Under the pieces are notes generated by a model. The model made no database searches and was not told where the DNA came from. It saw only the letters and a program-made list of their open reading frames with translations. From Candidatus Aminicenantota bacterium (GTDB lineage Bacteria; Acidobacteriota; Aminicenantia; Aminicenantales; Saccharicenantaceae), in NCBI GenBank assembly GCA_013178315.1, contig JABLWX010000019.1, forward strand, positions 1 through 36,248: 36,248 nt of DNA, in the 5' to 3' direction. Each line of letters opens with the position of its first letter. Position 1 is the first letter of the stretch. Shown piece after piece: positions 1 to 8,517 of this stretch. Both the position numbers and the translations under genes were made by a program.

Positions 1-149
1 ATAACGAGATAGAGGAAAAGAATGAAAACAATAACCTGGTGGTCTACGGGCCCATTACTGAATCCACCGGGAGCGGGACCGGAGAGCAGGGACAGCGGCT
101 GGAACTGAAAAAGCTGTCTGAGGCCATCAAGAACAAGCTGGGGAAATAA
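1..149 (+). CDS. C-terminal end of an unrecognised protein (5' end outside window)
   Basis: An open frame enters the window and stops at TAA 147-149, giving the last 48 residues. They are hydrophilic and rich in Asn, Glu and Lys, with a short Gly/Ser/Thr stretch in the middle and a Lys-rich amphipathic end (KLSEAIKNKLGK). Nothing here identifies a family. The next gene starts 21 bp downstream on the same strand with its own ribosome site, so the two may share a transcript. The frame is supported by the absence of internal stops and the close fit to the next gene; the function is unknown. Confidence 0.6.
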   Translation, partial: NEIEEKNENNNLVVYGPITESTGSGTGEQGQRLELKKLSEAIKNKLGK

Positions 150-170
150 GGAATTATCGTGGAGGCCAGG

Positions 171-983
171 ATGAAGAAAATAAGAGCACTGCTGGTTGCT
201 TTTCTGATACTCGCCACGGCGGCCATAGGGGCGGAGCCCCGGCTGACCTTTTCGCTGCGCGGCAGCTATTACGTTCCTTCTTCCACCACCTTTAACAAGG
301 AATACGTCCCGGCGGTCAATGCCAGCCTGAAACAGCTCTCGGATTTCCTGGCTGAACTCGGCCTGGCCGGGACCAGCCGGAACCTGGCCGAAATAAGTGG
401 AACGTTTTCCTTCGGCGGCGAACTGGAGTTCAAGGCCGGGCCACAATTTTTTGTGGCCCTGGGAGCCGAGTATATTTTCAAGAATGTCCAGAGCGAGCTC
501 AACGTCAGCGGGACGGTGGACCAGGTGGCGATTGAAGTGGCCCAGCAGGGCAAGGTCGGGCTGTCCAGCCTGCCGTTGCTGCTGACCATCAGGATCAATC
601 TTCCCATCACCACCGTGAGGGTTTACCTGGGTGGCGGAGCCGGCTATTATTTCAACCGGGCGGTAATTACCGAAAGGTGGCGCTGGCTGGAGAACCTGAT
701 CAAGATATCCGAGGGCGACCGGAAGATCGTGGCCACCTCCCAGAATATCTTTCCCCATGCCAACCTCGGGGCCGACCTGGCCGTCTCCTCGAGGTTCTAT
801 CTGAGCGGTGATATCAGGGTGCCCTTTGGCACGGTCAAGGCCTTCAAGATAAAAAGCGATTCACTGGATTCCACCACAGTGGGACAGAACCTGACCTTCG
901 TTAATAGCGAGGGACTGGAAACCGATTTCAAATGGGAGCTCATCGGGCCGGTTATTTCTGTCAGCCTGAAATATAAATTTTAA
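171..983 (+). CDS. exported outer-membrane beta-barrel protein
   Basis: A 270-residue protein with an N-terminal signal peptide (MKKIRALLVAFLILATAAIGA, cleavage near residue 21) followed by alternating hydrophobic/polar strands and a C-terminal KYKF, the terminal aromatic recognised by the BAM machinery. This fits a small 8- to 10-stranded outer-membrane barrel. I place the start at ATG 171, not the in-frame GTG at 159, because GGAGG at 161-165 sits five bases ahead of ATG 171 and the signal peptide begins there. A long loop around residues 40-80 and a Trp-rich segment near residue 170 would be surface or periplasmic turns. No specific ligand can be read from the sequence. It is less similar to the two PorT-like barrels in this window than they are to each other. 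Confidence 0.75.
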   Translation: MKKIRALLVAFLILATAAIGAEPRLTFSLRGSYYVPSSTTFNKEYVPAVNASLKQLSDFLAELGLAGTSRNLAEISGTFSFGGELEFKAGPQFFVALGAEYIFKNVQSELNVSGTVDQVAIEVAQQGKVGLSSLPLLLTIRINLPITTVRVYLGGGAGYYFNRAVITERWRWLENLIKISEGDRKIVATSQNIFPHANLGADLAVSSRFYLSGDIRVPFGTVKAFKIKSDSLDSTTVGQNLTFVNSEGLETDFKWELIGPVISVSLKYKF

Positions 984-1311
984 GCACGACAGTCTTTCAG
1001 CCGAACCGGCTCTCCATTTATTTGACTAAACTGGTTTTCTTTGACCCTGCTGACCTGCCCTTCTTGACTTCTGGTATTTTCCCGGCCGTGGAAGTTTGGT
1101 CACCCGGGCCAAGGTTACTTTTACCGGGGCGGGCTCCCGGGCAGGCTGACCGAAGTTACTATCTGGCCGGTGTTCGGATTTCAGTCCCCCTCTCCGGATT
1201 ACTTTCAGTAAAGATTCCTGTTGATTTTATGATTAATTTAATGCTATATAAAAACCGGGAAGCGGGGCCAGAAGGATTGGCTGGCAATCGGGCAGGGTAA
1301 CAGGAGGGAAG
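984..1311. other. 328-bp intergenic region with one promoter
   Basis: This gap between the barrel gene and the membrane HD-like gene holds one AT-rich block with a sigma70-type promoter (1221-1250). A 92-codon frame from TTG 1022 has no ribosome site, no recognisable domain and low-complexity composition, so I do not call it. No clear terminator hairpin was seen after 983. Confidence 0.5.
1221..1250 (+). promoter_or_regulatory. sigma70-type promoter for the membrane HD-like gene
   Basis: TTGATT (1221-1226) and TATATA (1245-1250) are separated by 18 bp in an AT-rich island, 62 bp ahead of the ATG at 1312. Transcription would start near 1257. This is a visual match to the consensus only. Confidence 0.5.
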
Positions 1312-2235
1312 ATGCCCGTAGCAGGCAAGAAGGTTTTTTCCGGTCAGCGTTTTGAAACCATCATCGCCATCATCATCGTCCTGGCCATAGTGGCCACCAA
1401 CATCCTGGTTCATTACAAACCGTACCTGCTGAATTTTTTCTTTCTGCCGGTAATTTTTTCTGGCTATTACCTGGGCCGCCGTCGGGCGGTGACCATAGCC
1501 ATCAGCTGCATCCTGCTGGAAGCCCTTTACCTGGTTTTTTCCCGGCAGGTTTTCGGGATTCAGCTCGGTCTGAACCGGGACGACCTGATTTTCCTCATTT
1601 CCTGGGCGGTCTTCCTGATGCTCACGGCCTGGATTGTCGGGGTGCTGAGCGAGAAGCGAGAAAAGGAAGTCTTCAACTTGAAGAGGGCCTATGCCGGCAT
1701 CCTGTCCATCGTCCTGAAATACTTGGAGGTGGGCGAGGAGGGTAAATCCCAGGCCGAGCAGGTCTCGGAACTGGCCGGTAAAATTGCTTCCGTCATGGAG
1801 ATAAACAAGGTGGAAGTGGAGAACATAAAATCGGCTGCCCTGCTGAGCGATATCCCGGAACTCCAGAACTGTCTGCCACTGTTCAGCCAGACCACCCGGT
1901 ACATGGAGCAGGAAAGCCTGGCCCAGCTCCAGCTGAACGACCGGGAAAAAATAATGCTGAAAACCGCGGCCCTCATCCTGACCGAAATTCAGCCGCTCCT
2001 TCAGAGTTATTATGTTCATTACCGGCAAAAAGCCGGGGAGATGGACAAGAGCCTGAACTCCATCCCGGTGGGAGCGGCCATCATTGCCCTGGCCGAGCTG
2101 TATGTCAGGATGGCCCGGCAGGGGAAGGTCAGGGTTGGCCCTGAAGAAATTTCTTCGCTGGAAGATCTGCAGAAACTCAAGGGCCGCTATTTCCCGGACA
2201 GGGCGGTGGAGGCCTTAAGGCTTGTTATCTACTGA
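1312..2235 (+). CDS. four-TM membrane protein with degenerate HD-GYP-like domain
   Basis: A 307-residue protein that starts after a strong AGGAGG (1302-1307). Residues about 16-110 hold four hydrophobic segments (near 16-33, 38-56, 59-78, 91-112) like the membrane sensor module of signalling proteins. A linker helix follows, then residues 125-305 align by eye with HD-GYP c-di-GMP phosphodiesterases: the first helix block (ILSIVLKYLEVGEEGKSQAE), the AALLSDI block, and near the end a segment resembling the GARIIAVADAYDAM region plus the final Phe-Pro-Asp block. The metal-binding residues are missing. The first His is replaced (GKSQAEQV), the HD pair becomes Ser-Asp (LLSDIPEL), and GYP is not recognisable. 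The fold is probably kept while catalysis is lost, so a c-di-GMP-binding or protein-interaction role is more likely. The downstream DUF429 gene begins 33 bp later and may be co-transcribed. Confidence 0.7.
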   Translation: MPVAGKKVFSGQRFETIIAIIIVLAIVATNILVHYKPYLLNFFFLPVIFSGYYLGRRRAVTIAISCILLEALYLVFSRQVFGIQLGLNRDDLIFLISWAVFLMLTAWIVGVLSEKREKEVFNLKRAYAGILSIVLKYLEVGEEGKSQAEQVSELAGKIASVMEINKVEVENIKSAALLSDIPELQNCLPLFSQTTRYMEQESLAQLQLNDREKIMLKTAALILTEIQPLLQSYYVHYRQKAGEMDKSLNSIPVGAAIIALAELYVRMARQGKVRVGPEEISSLEDLQKLKGRYFPDRAVEALRLVIY

Positions 2236-2268
2236 AGCGGCCGGAGATAAACCCCAGGCGCCATCCCG

Positions 2269-2943
2269 ATGACAACCCGCCTGATCAGAATTGTGGGCCT
2301 CGACCTGGCCGGTTCTCCGCACAGGCCAACGGGCTTCTGCCTTATCAGGGGCAGGGCAATTTTCACCTCGGTTCTTTTCACCGACCAGGAAATCTTCGAG
2401 GCAGTGCGGAAAGCCGACCCGCTGCTCGTGGCCATCGATGCCCCATTGAGCCTGCCTCCCGGCCGGCGAGACATCGAGGACCGGAGGGGTGGTCATTTCC
2501 GGAGCTGTGACCTGGAGCTGAGAAAGCGTGGCATCCGCTTCTTCCCCATAACCCTGGGCCCGATGCGCGCTCTGACCCAGAGGGGCCTGAAGTTGAAATC
2601 AGAGTTTCTCCGGTCGGGGTATGAGGTGATAGAAATATATCCGGGAGGAGCCCAGGATATCTGGGGGTTGCCCAGGGCCGGCCAGGACAGGAAAAAGCTG
2701 GCCCGGGGCCTGGAAAAGCTGTCACGGAAAGAATTTAGCCTCTGTCTTGGCCCGGAAGCAAAGCCCTGGCCGCGGCTGTCAGCTGACGAGCTGGATGCGG
2801 TCAGCGCGGCCCTGGTCGGGCTCTTGTACTGTCAGGGGCGGGCCGAGCTTTATGGAAGGGGAAAAAAGATAATAGTCATGCCGGCAGGAACGGGGCAGAG
2901 GTTGGGCAGATCAGGCAATAAGCCTGGCCGGGCAAAACGTTAA
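2269..2943 (+). CDS. DUF429 family protein (RNase H-like fold)
   Basis: A 224-residue protein with the hallmarks of DUF429, a family predicted to adopt an RNase H-like nuclease fold. The N-terminal strand reads IVGLDLAGSP (Asp12), a second acidic strand is LVAIDAPLSL (Asp57), and the later segment VIEIYPGGAQDIWG plus SADELDAVSAALVGLL (about 168-183) matches the conserved C-terminal Asp-rich helix. The acidic residues are therefore in place for metal binding, although substrate and biological role are unknown for the family. There is no signal peptide, so it acts in the cytoplasm. No good Shine-Dalgarno precedes ATG 2269; translation may depend on the upstream gene, which stops 33 bp before. 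The last 25 residues are basic and probably disordered. Confidence 0.75.
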   Translation: MTTRLIRIVGLDLAGSPHRPTGFCLIRGRAIFTSVLFTDQEIFEAVRKADPLLVAIDAPLSLPPGRRDIEDRRGGHFRSCDLELRKRGIRFFPITLGPMRALTQRGLKLKSEFLRSGYEVIEIYPGGAQDIWGLPRAGQDRKKLARGLEKLSRKEFSLCLGPEAKPWPRLSADELDAVSAALVGLLYCQGRAELYGRGKKIIVMPAGTGQRLGRSGNKPGRAKR

Positions 2944-3064
2944 ATCTCCCCGGAATCAGAGAAAAGCCAGAACTTCAAAGAAATCAAAACAGCTCTTTGA
3001 TTAATGGGTACAAGCAGAGTGGACCCGTGTTCGGGTATCCCGCTTGGAAACTGACCAATCGCTC

Positions 3065-5152
3065 TTAGATCCTGAAGAGGTAGGATACCTTTAGGGTGGT
3101 GGAATGCCCTCTTTCTGTCTCCAGGAACTCTCGCCGCTGGCTTTTCTTGAAGCTGAGCTGGATGATGCTTCCGGCCCCGAGGTAATAGCCGGCCAGGAAA
3201 TCAAAGCTGTACTGGTTCTCCCTTGTTTCGCCCAGCAGCATGGTGCTGAGAAAGAGTTTTTGAGTTATCTGGTAATGTAGGGAGGCTTCGTAGGTCAGCC
3301 CCTCGAATACCTCTTCCTCGGTAGCTGACAGCAGCTGCCTGATGTAATCCGCGCCGAAGGACAGTTCGATGTTGCTCCTGGGTTTCAAGGAGATACTGCC
3401 TTCCAGGCTGAGCTGGCTCCCGGGACTTACAGCCGTAAAGTCTTCATTGTAGATGCCCCTTTTCTGCCAGCTGCTCTCCAGGCTTATTTCTTTCAGGAAG
3501 CCGCCTCTTTCCCAGTCGAAGTCGAAGTTGGCTCCATAATTTTTCAGAAATTCGCCGTTCCAGACCAGGTCATCTTCCGGTGTCAGAACCTGGTACTGGC
3601 TCTTCCCGGTGAAAACTCCGTAGTGGAATTCGATCCGGTTGAACAGGTCCCAGAACATCATGAACTCCAGCTGCTCGCTCACTTTTCGACCGTAGGAGTC
3701 CTGATTAACATTGCCCGAGATGTCCCAGCTGACCCTCTGGACCGTGCCCCGGTTGAAACGCCAGGCATAGCCCAGCATGGCCTCCAGCGCTTGGAAATCA
3801 ACCCGGTTGAGGTAGCCCGCCCTGAGCCTGGCGTTATCTTCTATCCGTTCAAAGCCGGCGGCCAGCTGCAGCCCGGCATCGGGCTCACGCTGGAACTCGA
3901 TCTGGTGTATTCCATTTCTGGAATTGTCGCCGTCCGAGTTGAAACAGAAAATGCTGGCTCCCCGAATATAATAGATATCCTTGAAGTTGAAGCTGTAATC
4001 AAAGGCCAGGTTCTGGCTGGTTGAGTCCTGCTCATCGACTCCCGTGTAATAGATTCCAATCTGGGAGTTCTTGAAGATGTCTCGCTTGAGGCGGAAGACC
4101 CCGAACTTGGATGAACCATAGTCTGTCTTGTTCAGGGCGCCCAGTATGCCGAAGGAATACTTGCCAGTCTTGCCCGAAATCTTGGCGGCCAGCCTCGGGT
4201 CCCTGATTCGCCGCGAATAGAAAATGCTGGTGTCGGTGGCCAGGCTGAAGTACTGGCTGCCCTCGGTGAAGAACGGGCGGTTTTCCTGAAGGTAGTTTTC
4301 GTACGGTGAGAGCTGGTAGAGAAACGGGTCGGACTCGACCTGGCTGAAGTCGGGACTGGCCGTGACATCAAGGTAAAGGTTGGGCTGGATCCCGTATTTC
4401 ACGTCCACTCCCACTGCCAGCTTGTCGTCCTTCTCATCCTCCCAGCGAGAAGAACGCACCCCGGCATAGGGAAAGATTTCCAGGTTGTGACCGGCCTTGA
4501 TTCCACTGAGTCCCCTTAACTCGGCCATCTGGTGGAGGCGGGGCAGGTCCCTCTTGACCTCGGTCCAGTAGTCAGTTTCGTTTAGCCGGTGAATGTACCG
4601 GGAAAAGTTTATTCCCCAGACCTGCTCGGGGGCGGTGGAGAAACGAAGGGACTTGAAGGGGATGGCCATCTCGGCCGACCAGCCGTCCTCCCTGATTTTT
4701 GCGCCTGATTTCCAGATGGTTTCGACCGAGTTTTTCTGGACCCCCTTGGGGTTGAGAGTGAAGGAAATGCTGGTCCTCTTGTCGTTGTAGGTATCCAGGA
4801 TGACCTGGATGGAATCGTTGTTCTCGAATTCGTTCCGGGGTGTGAGTTCGGCCCAGATCCGGTCGGGGTCGGAGTCCTTCATCAGGAAGGCAAAATAGAT
4901 GTACCTGTCATCGTAAGTGGCCCAGACATAGGTTTCCTCGGAGGCCGGGGCCCCGTTGACGGGATTGTACTGGATAAACCCGGAAACAGGCTGGAGATTT
5001 TGCCAGCAGTCGTCATCCAGCTGCCCGTCTATTCGGGGGGGCCGGTCTGTTCTTTTTATTTCCAAGACTTTGGACCTGTCCTGGGCCGGCAGAGCCAGGA
5101 CCTGTAAGACCAGGATAATCACCAGGATAAGAAAACCTTTGCTTCTGTTCAT
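3065..5152 (-). CDS. exported DUF5916 protein: CBM9-like domain plus beta-barrel
   Basis: A 695-residue exported protein. A signal peptide (residues 1-23, ending LPAQ) precedes a carbohydrate-binding-family-9-like domain at about 30-210, recognisable from PPRIDGQLDDDCW, the acidic/aromatic strand YDDRYIYFAFLMKD and GWSAEMAIPFKSLRF. The remaining 480 residues are alternating strands with many aromatic residues, including the DUF5916 signature DFSQVESDPF and ENRPFFTEGSQYF, and finish in a strand ending YLFRI, as expected for an outer-membrane barrel. The family is common in Bacteroidota and Acidobacteriota-like genomes; its function is not established, though the CBM9-like part suggests glycan or polymer contact at the cell surface. 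Start ATG 5152 is preceded by GGAAGA. It stands alone and converges with the DUF429 gene. Confidence 0.85.
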   Translation of the reverse strand: MNRSKGFLILVIILVLQVLALPAQDRSKVLEIKRTDRPPRIDGQLDDDCWQNLQPVSGFIQYNPVNGAPASEETYVWATYDDRYIYFAFLMKDSDPDRIWAELTPRNEFENNDSIQVILDTYNDKRTSISFTLNPKGVQKNSVETIWKSGAKIREDGWSAEMAIPFKSLRFSTAPEQVWGINFSRYIHRLNETDYWTEVKRDLPRLHQMAELRGLSGIKAGHNLEIFPYAGVRSSRWEDEKDDKLAVGVDVKYGIQPNLYLDVTASPDFSQVESDPFLYQLSPYENYLQENRPFFTEGSQYFSLATDTSIFYSRRIRDPRLAAKISGKTGKYSFGILGALNKTDYGSSKFGVFRLKRDIFKNSQIGIYYTGVDEQDSTSQNLAFDYSFNFKDIYYIRGASIFCFNSDGDNSRNGIHQIEFQREPDAGLQLAAGFERIEDNARLRAGYLNRVDFQALEAMLGYAWRFNRGTVQRVSWDISGNVNQDSYGRKVSEQLEFMMFWDLFNRIEFHYGVFTGKSQYQVLTPEDDLVWNGEFLKNYGANFDFDWERGGFLKEISLESSWQKRGIYNEDFTAVSPGSQLSLEGSISLKPRSNIELSFGADYIRQLLSATEEEVFEGLTYEASLHYQITQKLFLSTMLLGETRENQYSFDFLAGYYLGAGSIIQLSFKKSQRREFLETERGHSTTLKVSYLFRI

Positions 5153-5287
5153 CTTGTCTTCCGACCTCTTCCTCAGCCAAATTTCCTATTAAGACGTCAA
5201 CCTGTTAATTTTCTTCCGTTTGAGGCTGTATTTTAATTGATAAATTGATTGCTATAAATACGCGTCTTTTCAGATGCAGGCCGGCGC

Positions 5288-6193
5288 TCACTCCAGGGTC
5301 AGCAGGTACTGGTCCAGCAGATACTGCAGGTTAAAACGGTAACCGTAGGCTCGCAGGAACTCAATGATTGTTACAAAATCAGTCTGGCCGGAGCGGTATT
5401 GTTGGAGGAGCTTCAGGAAGTGCTTTCTCTCGCCCGGGATCAGTTTGGGTGAGGCATACCCGAACATGTGGTTCAGGGCGTTGAGCAGGTTCGATTTCCT
5501 GATGGGCCGGCTTAAAATCTGGTAAAAAGTCTGCCGGTAGTTTTCCAGGGTTTGCTCAAAATTGCCCTTCTGGTGGGCGGCCAGAATCCGGCCCAGGTCC
5601 TGCAGGTCTTTCTGGCAGATTGACATCAGCAGGTACTTGGCCCGGGAATGGAAGTCCAAGAGAGATTTTATATCCCGGCTTGACTTACGAAAGAGAAAGT
5701 GCAGGTAAACCCGGGCCAGGAATTCCCAGCGCAGCTCGCGGTTATTGAGCCGTCCCTCGTCAATCAGCGGAAGGTGGGGGCGCAGCCTTCTGACCGTGGC
5801 CGGGAAGAGACCGTCATCCTTGCCCAGGATGTTGGTGCCCTCCCGGTTGCCGAAGACCTTGGCGCTCTTAACACCGCAGCTGGGAGACTTGGCCTTGAGA
5901 ATGAAGCCGTCCACCTCCGGCAGGTTATTTATGGTTTTCTCCGAATAGTCCAGGAGTTTCTGGGTTACGTTGAGCCCGGTCTCCCGCTGAATGACCTCAA
6001 CCCGGTCGCCAAGCTTGAACAGGCTGACCGTCTTGCGGGGAATGCCCAGGCCTATTTCCACTTCGGGACAGACAGTTATCAGCTCGAACCTTGGCTTGAG
6101 GGCATTAACGTCATCGTCGCTGACCGTGCCGCCGTTATAGCGGTTGAAATAGCCGTTGAGGCAGGCACTGATGACCACGGTTGGCTTGTCCAT
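5288..6193 (-). CDS. DUF523-DUF1722 fusion protein
   Basis: A 301-residue two-domain protein. Residues 1-150 are DUF523, with conserved cysteines at C11 (SACLNG), C42 (VCPEVEIGLGIPR) and C106 (KAKSPSCGV). Residues about 185-300 are DUF1722 (YbgA type), starting around EFLARVYLHFLFRKSSRD. The fused arrangement is common; DUF523 proteins are often annotated as 2-thiouracil desulfurase-like, and YbgA proteins are linked with photolyase or stress loci, but neither role can be shown here. I prefer ATG 6193 (MDKPTVVISAC) to the TTG at 6235 because DUF523 normally begins at that point. There is no Shine-Dalgarno; instead TATAAAAT lies 8 nt before the ATG, which suggests a leaderless transcript. Confidence 0.85.
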   Translation of the reverse strand: MDKPTVVISACLNGYFNRYNGGTVSDDDVNALKPRFELITVCPEVEIGLGIPRKTVSLFKLGDRVEVIQRETGLNVTQKLLDYSEKTINNLPEVDGFILKAKSPSCGVKSAKVFGNREGTNILGKDDGLFPATVRRLRPHLPLIDEGRLNNRELRWEFLARVYLHFLFRKSSRDIKSLLDFHSRAKYLLMSICQKDLQDLGRILAAHQKGNFEQTLENYRQTFYQILSRPIRKSNLLNALNHMFGYASPKLIPGERKHFLKLLQQYRSGQTDFVTIIEFLRAYGYRFNLQYLLDQYLLTLE

Positions 6194-6454
6194 GATTATT
6201 GATTTTATAGGCAATGAGGCTGAATTTCCAGCCAATAAATGGCCAATCCAGGTTGTTGGGTAGGTTGGGGGCGCAGTCGGGCCGGGTACCGGAGTCCTGA
6301 AGGCTAATCCGGGCCGGTAGATACAGAGGCGACAGGCGGGTGAGCAGAAAGGGGATGGAATTGTCAGGATTCTTACTGGCTGCTTGCTCTCCGGAAGGGA
6401 GTCGGATTTATCCGCGGTTACTATTATCTCCAGCCGGTCTTTCGGTAAGCCGGT

Positions 6455-7525
6455 TTACCAGCTGGTGTTGAAAACCGGAAGAACCCTGGTCCAGCCACGA
6501 TTGCTTCGTATTATGTTAACCAGGCCGAGCTGGAAGCCCTTATCCACCTTCCAGGCGTAATTGACCAGGCCAATTGAAATTCCCCTCAGGGTGCCCGTCA
6601 GGTAGTTAAAAGAACTCAGGGCCAGTCCCCTTAGTTCACCCTCCCTTGATAATCTGACCAGGCCGCCGGCGACCATGATTCCGGTCAATTCTTTCCCGCC
6701 GGCCACCAGTCCGGATATCATGAGACCTTCAACCTCGGGTGCTCCCGCACCCAGGCCGGCAGTCACCAGGCCGGTTATTTTCTTTCCGGCTCCGGCCCCG
6801 ATTCCAGCCACGATGATACCTCTGAGATACTCACCCGCTCCGGCTCCAAGTCCGGCTACGGTTAAACCATAAAGATTTTCCCCGGCTCCTGCGCCCAGGC
6901 CAGCCAGGGTCAGGCCCTTGAGGTTCTCTCCGGCTCCGACTCCGCCGGCCGAGAGGTTCAGCCCGGTGACGTTCTCACCTGCGCCCAGACCGAGGCCAGC
7001 CAGATTGAGCCCCGTCAGGTTCTCTCCGGCCCCGAGGCCCAGCCCGGCCACATTATTCCCGGCGCCGGCTCCCACCCCACCGATATTCAGACCATATAGA
7101 TTTTCTCCGCTACCGGTGCCGACCAGCCCCAGGTTAAGGCCGGAGGCTGTTTTCCCGGCGGCCACGCCGAGCAGTCCAAGTTGAAGACCATTCAACCTGG
7201 CTGCCCCGGGCAACACTCCGAAGGACAGCCCGTTAATCACGGCCTCCCTGTTTTCCCGGTGCGGTTTCCAGAGGGTGAAGTTCATTCCATTGATCCTCTC
7301 CACTCCTCTGTCCCTGAAGTTGAAACGCAGCCCGTTGAATTTTTGAGAGTTGCCAAGACTGATTCCCCAGTTACGGGCCGGCAGGTTAAGACTTTGAGCG
7401 GGAAGATTGGCTGCCAGGACCAAGCAGGCAAGAAAAGATAGGGCAAGCAGGTAGCTGCCCCTGGATACAGTCTTGCCGGACGAATTGAGCCTAAAGCGAA
7501 ATTTCCTGCTGTTCGGGTTAATCAT
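6455..7525 (-). CDS. secreted Gly/Ala-rich 16-residue-repeat protein (LA_2272-like)
   Basis: A 356-residue protein with a basic N-terminus and hydrophobic export segment (about 24-42, then LPAQS). From about residue 111 to 335 it is built of roughly fourteen tandem 16-residue units of the form xGLxLAGLGxGAGENL, with one shortened unit near residues 160-170. The flanking units (NGLRFNFRDRG, NGMNF, NGLSFG, and GLQLGLLG) look like more divergent copies. It closes with FQLGLVNIIRSNRGW and RVLPVFNTSW. That ending and the GLxxGL(V/L)N units resemble surface-repeat proteins annotated as LA_2272-like in spirochaetes and other Gram-negatives; I recall that name and could not search it. The regular period suggests a beta-solenoid or a barrel of short hairpins. 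ATG 7525 follows GGAG at a good distance. Confidence 0.7.
   Translation of the reverse strand: MINPNSRKFRFRLNSSGKTVSRGSYLLALSFLACLVLAANLPAQSLNLPARNWGISLGNSQKFNGLRFNFRDRGVERINGMNFTLWKPHRENREAVINGLSFGVLPGAARLNGLQLGLLGVAAGKTASGLNLGLVGTGSGENLYGLNIGGVGAGAGNNVAGLGLGAGENLTGLNLAGLGLGAGENVTGLNLSAGGVGAGENLKGLTLAGLGAGAGENLYGLTVAGLGAGAGEYLRGIIVAGIGAGAGKKITGLVTAGLGAGAPEVEGLMISGLVAGGKELTGIMVAGGLVRLSREGELRGLALSSFNYLTGTLRGISIGLVNYAWKVDKGFQLGLVNIIRSNRGWTRVLPVFNTSW
6521..7195 (-). repeat. tandem 48-bp coding repeats (16-residue units)
   Basis: Within the repeat-protein gene, the codons for GLxLAGLGxGAGENL recur every 48 bp. The central copies (about 6760-7060) are the most alike, including the DNA motif ttctc(c/t)(g/c)gc(t/c)cc on the plus strand at each GAGEN. 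One unit near 7019-7050 is short by five codons, as expected from in-frame slippage or recombination. Confidence 0.75.
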
Positions 7526-7742
7526 CTATTTTTCTCCGCAGTATAGATTTCTATCGTGGAATCCAGCCACCACGCGCCACAGGGTGGAGGCTAATCATAT
7601 AACTAACGGCTTCGAAATTCTATCATAGATAATTAATACGATCCGGCCCCTTAAAATGTTCACGGCCAGGGGTTGATGGAGGTGGCTGGCCAGGCGGGGT
7701 ATTTGACATGAGAACCGGGAAATTTATCACCGCCGCGATGTC

Positions 7743-7771
7743 TTGAAAAAATCCCGGGCGTGGTTTATAAA
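7743..7771 (+). promoter_or_regulatory. sigma70-type promoter for the secreted DPMCCPSQ-motif gene
   Basis: TTGAAA (7743-7748), a 17-bp spacer and TATAAA (7766-7771) form a good sigma70 match. Transcription should begin near 7778, giving a leader of about 35 nt with GGAGG ahead of ATG 7813. A second -35-like TTGACA (7703-7708) upstream has only a poor -10 partner. Confidence 0.6.
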
Positions 7772-7812
7772 GGGAACAGCTTTAGCCCGATGACCAAAGG
7801 ATTGGAGGTCGG

Positions 7813-8385
7813 ATGTTTGGCCATGGAAAAGCGATTAAAAGCCGGCCCTGGTGGCTGACCATGCTGGTAACTTTTATCTTTTTTCAGTTCTCGCTGACCG
7901 TTGCCGGTTCAAGCGGGACGATGAGCCCGCGGCTCCAGGGGGCTCTATCCGCGGCAGAAATCAGGAACCTGGCCCGGAACTTTGAATACAGCCTGGTGGA
8001 CGGTTCCAGGTACAGGCTGAAGAATGGAATATATGAATCGGGGAAGGGGCTGGATGATTATGTCAGCCTGAAGCTGGCGGCCCTGGCTCTGGGCGACCTC
8101 AACGGCGACGGGCAGCCCGAGGCCGCGGTTATCCTGGTTTCCAATTTCGGGGGAAGCGGCTCATTTTACGAGATAACGGTTCTAATCAACCGTGGCCAGG
8201 ACCTGGAGCAGACCAATAACCTGGAACTGGGAGACCGGGTGGAAATAGAAAAGCTGGCCATAGCCGGAAGCAAAGTCAGGCTCGACCTGTTGACCCATGG
8301 ACCGGACGACCCGATGTGCTGCCCCAGCCAGAAGGCAACTCTTGTCTTCGGGTTGGCTTCGGGACGGTTGCAGCTTCTGGAATGA
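7813..8385 (+). CDS. secreted protein of unknown function, DPMCCPSQ motif
   Basis: A 190-residue protein with a signal sequence (hydrophobic stretch about 15-31 after a basic N-terminus). The mature part contains an FG-GAP/EF-like segment LALGDLNGDGQPEAAVILVSN at about 92-112, followed by GGSGSFYEITVLINRG, then GDRVEIEKLAIAGSKV and HGPDDPMCCPSQ at about 164-175. I recall this order (calcium-type DxNxDG loop, then Gly-Ser-Gly strand, then Asp-Pro-x-Cys-Cys-Pro) from uncharacterised secreted proteins of cyanobacteria and Chloroflexota, but I cannot name a Pfam family. The adjacent cysteines could form a disulfide. ATG 7813 follows GGAGG (7804-7808). It is transcribed divergently from the repeat protein. 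Confidence 0.7.
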   Translation: MFGHGKAIKSRPWWLTMLVTFIFFQFSLTVAGSSGTMSPRLQGALSAAEIRNLARNFEYSLVDGSRYRLKNGIYESGKGLDDYVSLKLAALALGDLNGDGQPEAAVILVSNFGGSGSFYEITVLINRGQDLEQTNNLELGDRVEIEKLAIAGSKVRLDLLTHGPDDPMCCPSQKATLVFGLASGRLQLLE

Positions 8386-8517
8386 GCCAGAGCACCGGCT
8401 TTCCGGCAGATCGTTACCCGCGCTGGTCTCTTAAGAAAATTTCAATTGTAAGCCGGTTGTAATTCCTTATTATCCTGGAGAGGAAGCTTGAATTGCAGAC
8501 TGCTTTTTCCAGAACAG

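Noticed and set aside
832..850. TTGGCAC followed by GC at sigma54 spacing
   Set aside because: Inside the first barrel gene's coding sequence, lacks the TTGC part (AGGCC) and has no downstream gene to drive.
1022..1300. 92-codon frame starting with TTG
   Set aside because: No ribosome site; it overlaps the promoter of the next gene and has no protein-like features.
1159..2028. 289-codon antisense frame over the HD-like gene
   Set aside because: Its product is Gln/His/Asp-rich in the way typical of reverse-strand shadows, while the plus-strand frame has clear membrane helices and domain motifs.
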